The notes beneath the pieces are model-generated. The model was not told where the DNA came from and did no database searches. It saw only the letters and a list, made by a program, of their open reading frames with translations. DNA of 7,567 bases. It comes from Bacteroidales bacterium. GTDB taxonomy: Bacteria; Bacteroidota; Bacteroidia; Bacteroidales; VadinHA17. Of this stretch, positions 6,778 to 7,567 are shown piece by piece. The stretch is taken from the NCBI GenBank assembly GCA_031285575.1, contig JAITVX010000229.1, positions 1-7,567 of the forward strand. The letters run 5' to 3'. The position numbers and the translations under genes were made by a program. Numbering within the stretch: position 1 is the first letter of the stretch; each line of letters opens with the position of its first letter.

Positions 6778-7416
6778 TTACTTCAGCCTGTAAACAGGTA
6801 CCTGTACTTTTAGCTGTAAGTATGTGTTGTGTTTTTCGGATGTATAACTATCGGCAGATTTGTCGTAGCTTGTTCGTTCAGGTTGTAATCCATGAGAATA
6901 TTCAAGCATAACATCAAACCTTTTAAAGTTCACACCACCTCCGAGCTTTAGGTTGAGGTTGGTTTTGTTTTTGTAATTATCGCTGTTGAATATCCACGCC
7001 AGTTCAACACCCGGATAAACGAACAGTTTCTTGCTAAAAAGATATTTTATGCCTCCCGAAACAGCAATGTCGCTAAACTGTTTAGAAGAAAAACCTGCAC
7101 TCTGCAAGTAGAGCATTTCAGGTGAATAATAATAACTGGAAAATGGATGTCCTGAAAATATATAACTTGAGTAATTATAAAAATTTACTTCAACAATTGG
7201 ATGAATTTTGGGTTTCCAGTAATTTTCTGCAAATATCCCTGCCGACCAGCCAAAGCCATTTTGGATTGTCGGATTACTGAAATCCAAAAACTCTCCCCTT
7301 ACAGTTTCAAATTGCATTAATCCACCTGTAATGCCTATCTCAGTATTGCCTTTCTGTGCAAAAATTGCGGTGGAAGTTAGCACACAGAACAATAGTAGTG
7401 TAATTTTTGTCTTCAT
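6778..7416 (-). CDS. Outer-membrane beta-barrel protein (porin-family, small)
   Basis: This 212-residue protein has a clear type I signal peptide: MKTK, a hydrophobic core at 5-17 and IFA before Gln21. The mature part starts GNTEIGITGGLMQFE and continues with alternating hydrophobic/polar strands rich in Tyr, Phe and Gly: WSAGIFAENYW, HPIVEVNFYNYSS, DIAVSGGIKYLF, LFVYPGVELAWIF, LNLKLGGGVNFKRFDVMLEYSHGL and YLQLKVQVPVY. This is the pattern of the 8-10 strand outer-membrane barrels (OMP_b-brl type) common in Bacteroidota. The last residues are PVYRLK rather than the usual terminal aromatic. Ligand or transport role is unknown. It is monocistronic, ends in a strong terminator, is markedly AT-rich, and its upstream region is interrupted by an insertion sequence 35 bases before the ATG. 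The ATG is placed by the signal peptide; no good ribosome-binding site is seen. Confidence 0.85.
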   Translation of the reverse strand: MKTKITLLLFCVLTSTAIFAQKGNTEIGITGGLMQFETVRGEFLDFSNPTIQNGFGWSAGIFAENYWKPKIHPIVEVNFYNYSSYIFSGHPFSSYYYSPEMLYLQSAGFSSKQFSDIAVSGGIKYLFSKKLFVYPGVELAWIFNSDNYKNKTNLNLKLGGGVNFKRFDVMLEYSHGLQPERTSYDKSADSYTSEKHNTYLQLKVQVPVYRLK

Positions 7417-7451
7417 TTTTTAGAATTTTGTTTATTTATAAATAATACTAA

Positions 7452-7567
7452 GAGTTTGTCTAAAAATTAGTGTTATAAAAGTTTAATCATCAGGGCGATG
7501 AATGCGAGATAAATCATTGTTTCAGACGATTCGATCGATCGTTCATAGTCTTTTGCTAGCCTTCTGA
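7452..7567 (-). mobile_element. Terminal part of an IS5-like insertion sequence (continues beyond the window)
   Basis: The end of an IS is recognised from the 3' end of its transposase gene and from the sequence GAGTTTGTCTAAAAATTA starting at 7452, about 20 bases outside the transposase stop. This resembles terminal inverted repeats of IS5-family elements. The preceding TAA (7449-7451) could be a TNA-type target duplication. The other IS end and the second inverted repeat are outside the window, so the exact boundary is inferred. Confidence 0.7.
7473..7567 (-). CDS. IS5-family transposase, C-terminal fragment (cut by window edge)
   Basis: The minus strand from the window edge encodes 30 residues, RRLAKDYERSIESSETMIYLAFIALMIKLL, split here as RRLAKDYERSIESSE and TMIYLAFIALMIKLL, ending in TAA at 7475-7473. 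The RRLAKDYER...E.MIY.A.I.LM pattern is the well-known C-terminal tail of IS5-group DDE transposases, where the Tyr-Glu-Arg segment follows the last catalytic Glu region. The gene is partial only because the window ends; whether the full gene is intact cannot be seen. It reads toward the beta-barrel gene, in the same direction, so transcription from the IS could run into it because no terminator lies between. Confidence 0.85.
   Translation of the reverse strand, partial: RRLAKDYERSIESSETMIYLAFIALMIKLL

Noticed and set aside
7528..7542. Self-complementary GATC-rich run near the right edge
   Set aside because: It is explained by codons of the transposase tail (ERSIES) and is too short to suggest a separate element.

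Overview
The window looks like chromosome from a member of the Bacteroidota, most likely Bacteroidales. The basis is a family GH97 glycosidase, small lipoproteins with a Bacteroidetes-style FN3 module, candidate promoters of the TTG/TAnnTTTG type, genes without clear Shine-Dalgarno sites, and an AT-rich background. No species call is possible from the sequence alone.

Layout, left to right. Positions 1-1277 (+) hold two translationally coupled lipoprotein genes. The first is cut by the window edge so that the window opens at its probable lipidated cysteine. The second is a small FN3-like lipoprotein. A hairpin at 1297-1330 ends this unit and separates it from a convergent SIMPL-domain (DUF541) lipoprotein gene (1403-2137, -), which has its own candidate promoter. 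A 275-base AT-rich spacer follows; apart from that promoter I see nothing in it. Then comes a full-length GH97 glycoside hydrolase (2413-4347, -) with a signal peptide, and a 353-base non-coding stretch carrying an imperfect 42-base tandem repeat. Next is an OmpR/PhoB-type response regulator with its membrane histidine kinase (6610 down to 4701, -), coupled by a 4-base overlap. A strong terminator separates this pair from an outer-membrane beta-barrel protein gene (6778-7416, -). At the right edge are the end and last 30 codons of an IS5-like insertion sequence, whose tip lies about 35 bases upstream of the beta-barrel gene's start.

The genes do not form one obvious pathway. The clear functional unit is the two-component pair (sensor plus DNA-binding regulator). 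The GH97 enzyme has no SusC/SusD pair or other glycan genes within the window, so it is not visibly part of a polysaccharide utilisation locus here. Base composition is mosaic: the GH97 and two-component genes are clearly richer in GC (about 52% in sampled lines) than the flanking lipoprotein, SIMPL and beta-barrel genes (about 23-30% in sampled lines). I found no CRISPR array, tRNA, rRNA or recognisable new defence or biosynthetic system. The items most worth a second look are the composition boundary, the intergenic tandem repeat and the IS insertion at the beta-barrel promoter.
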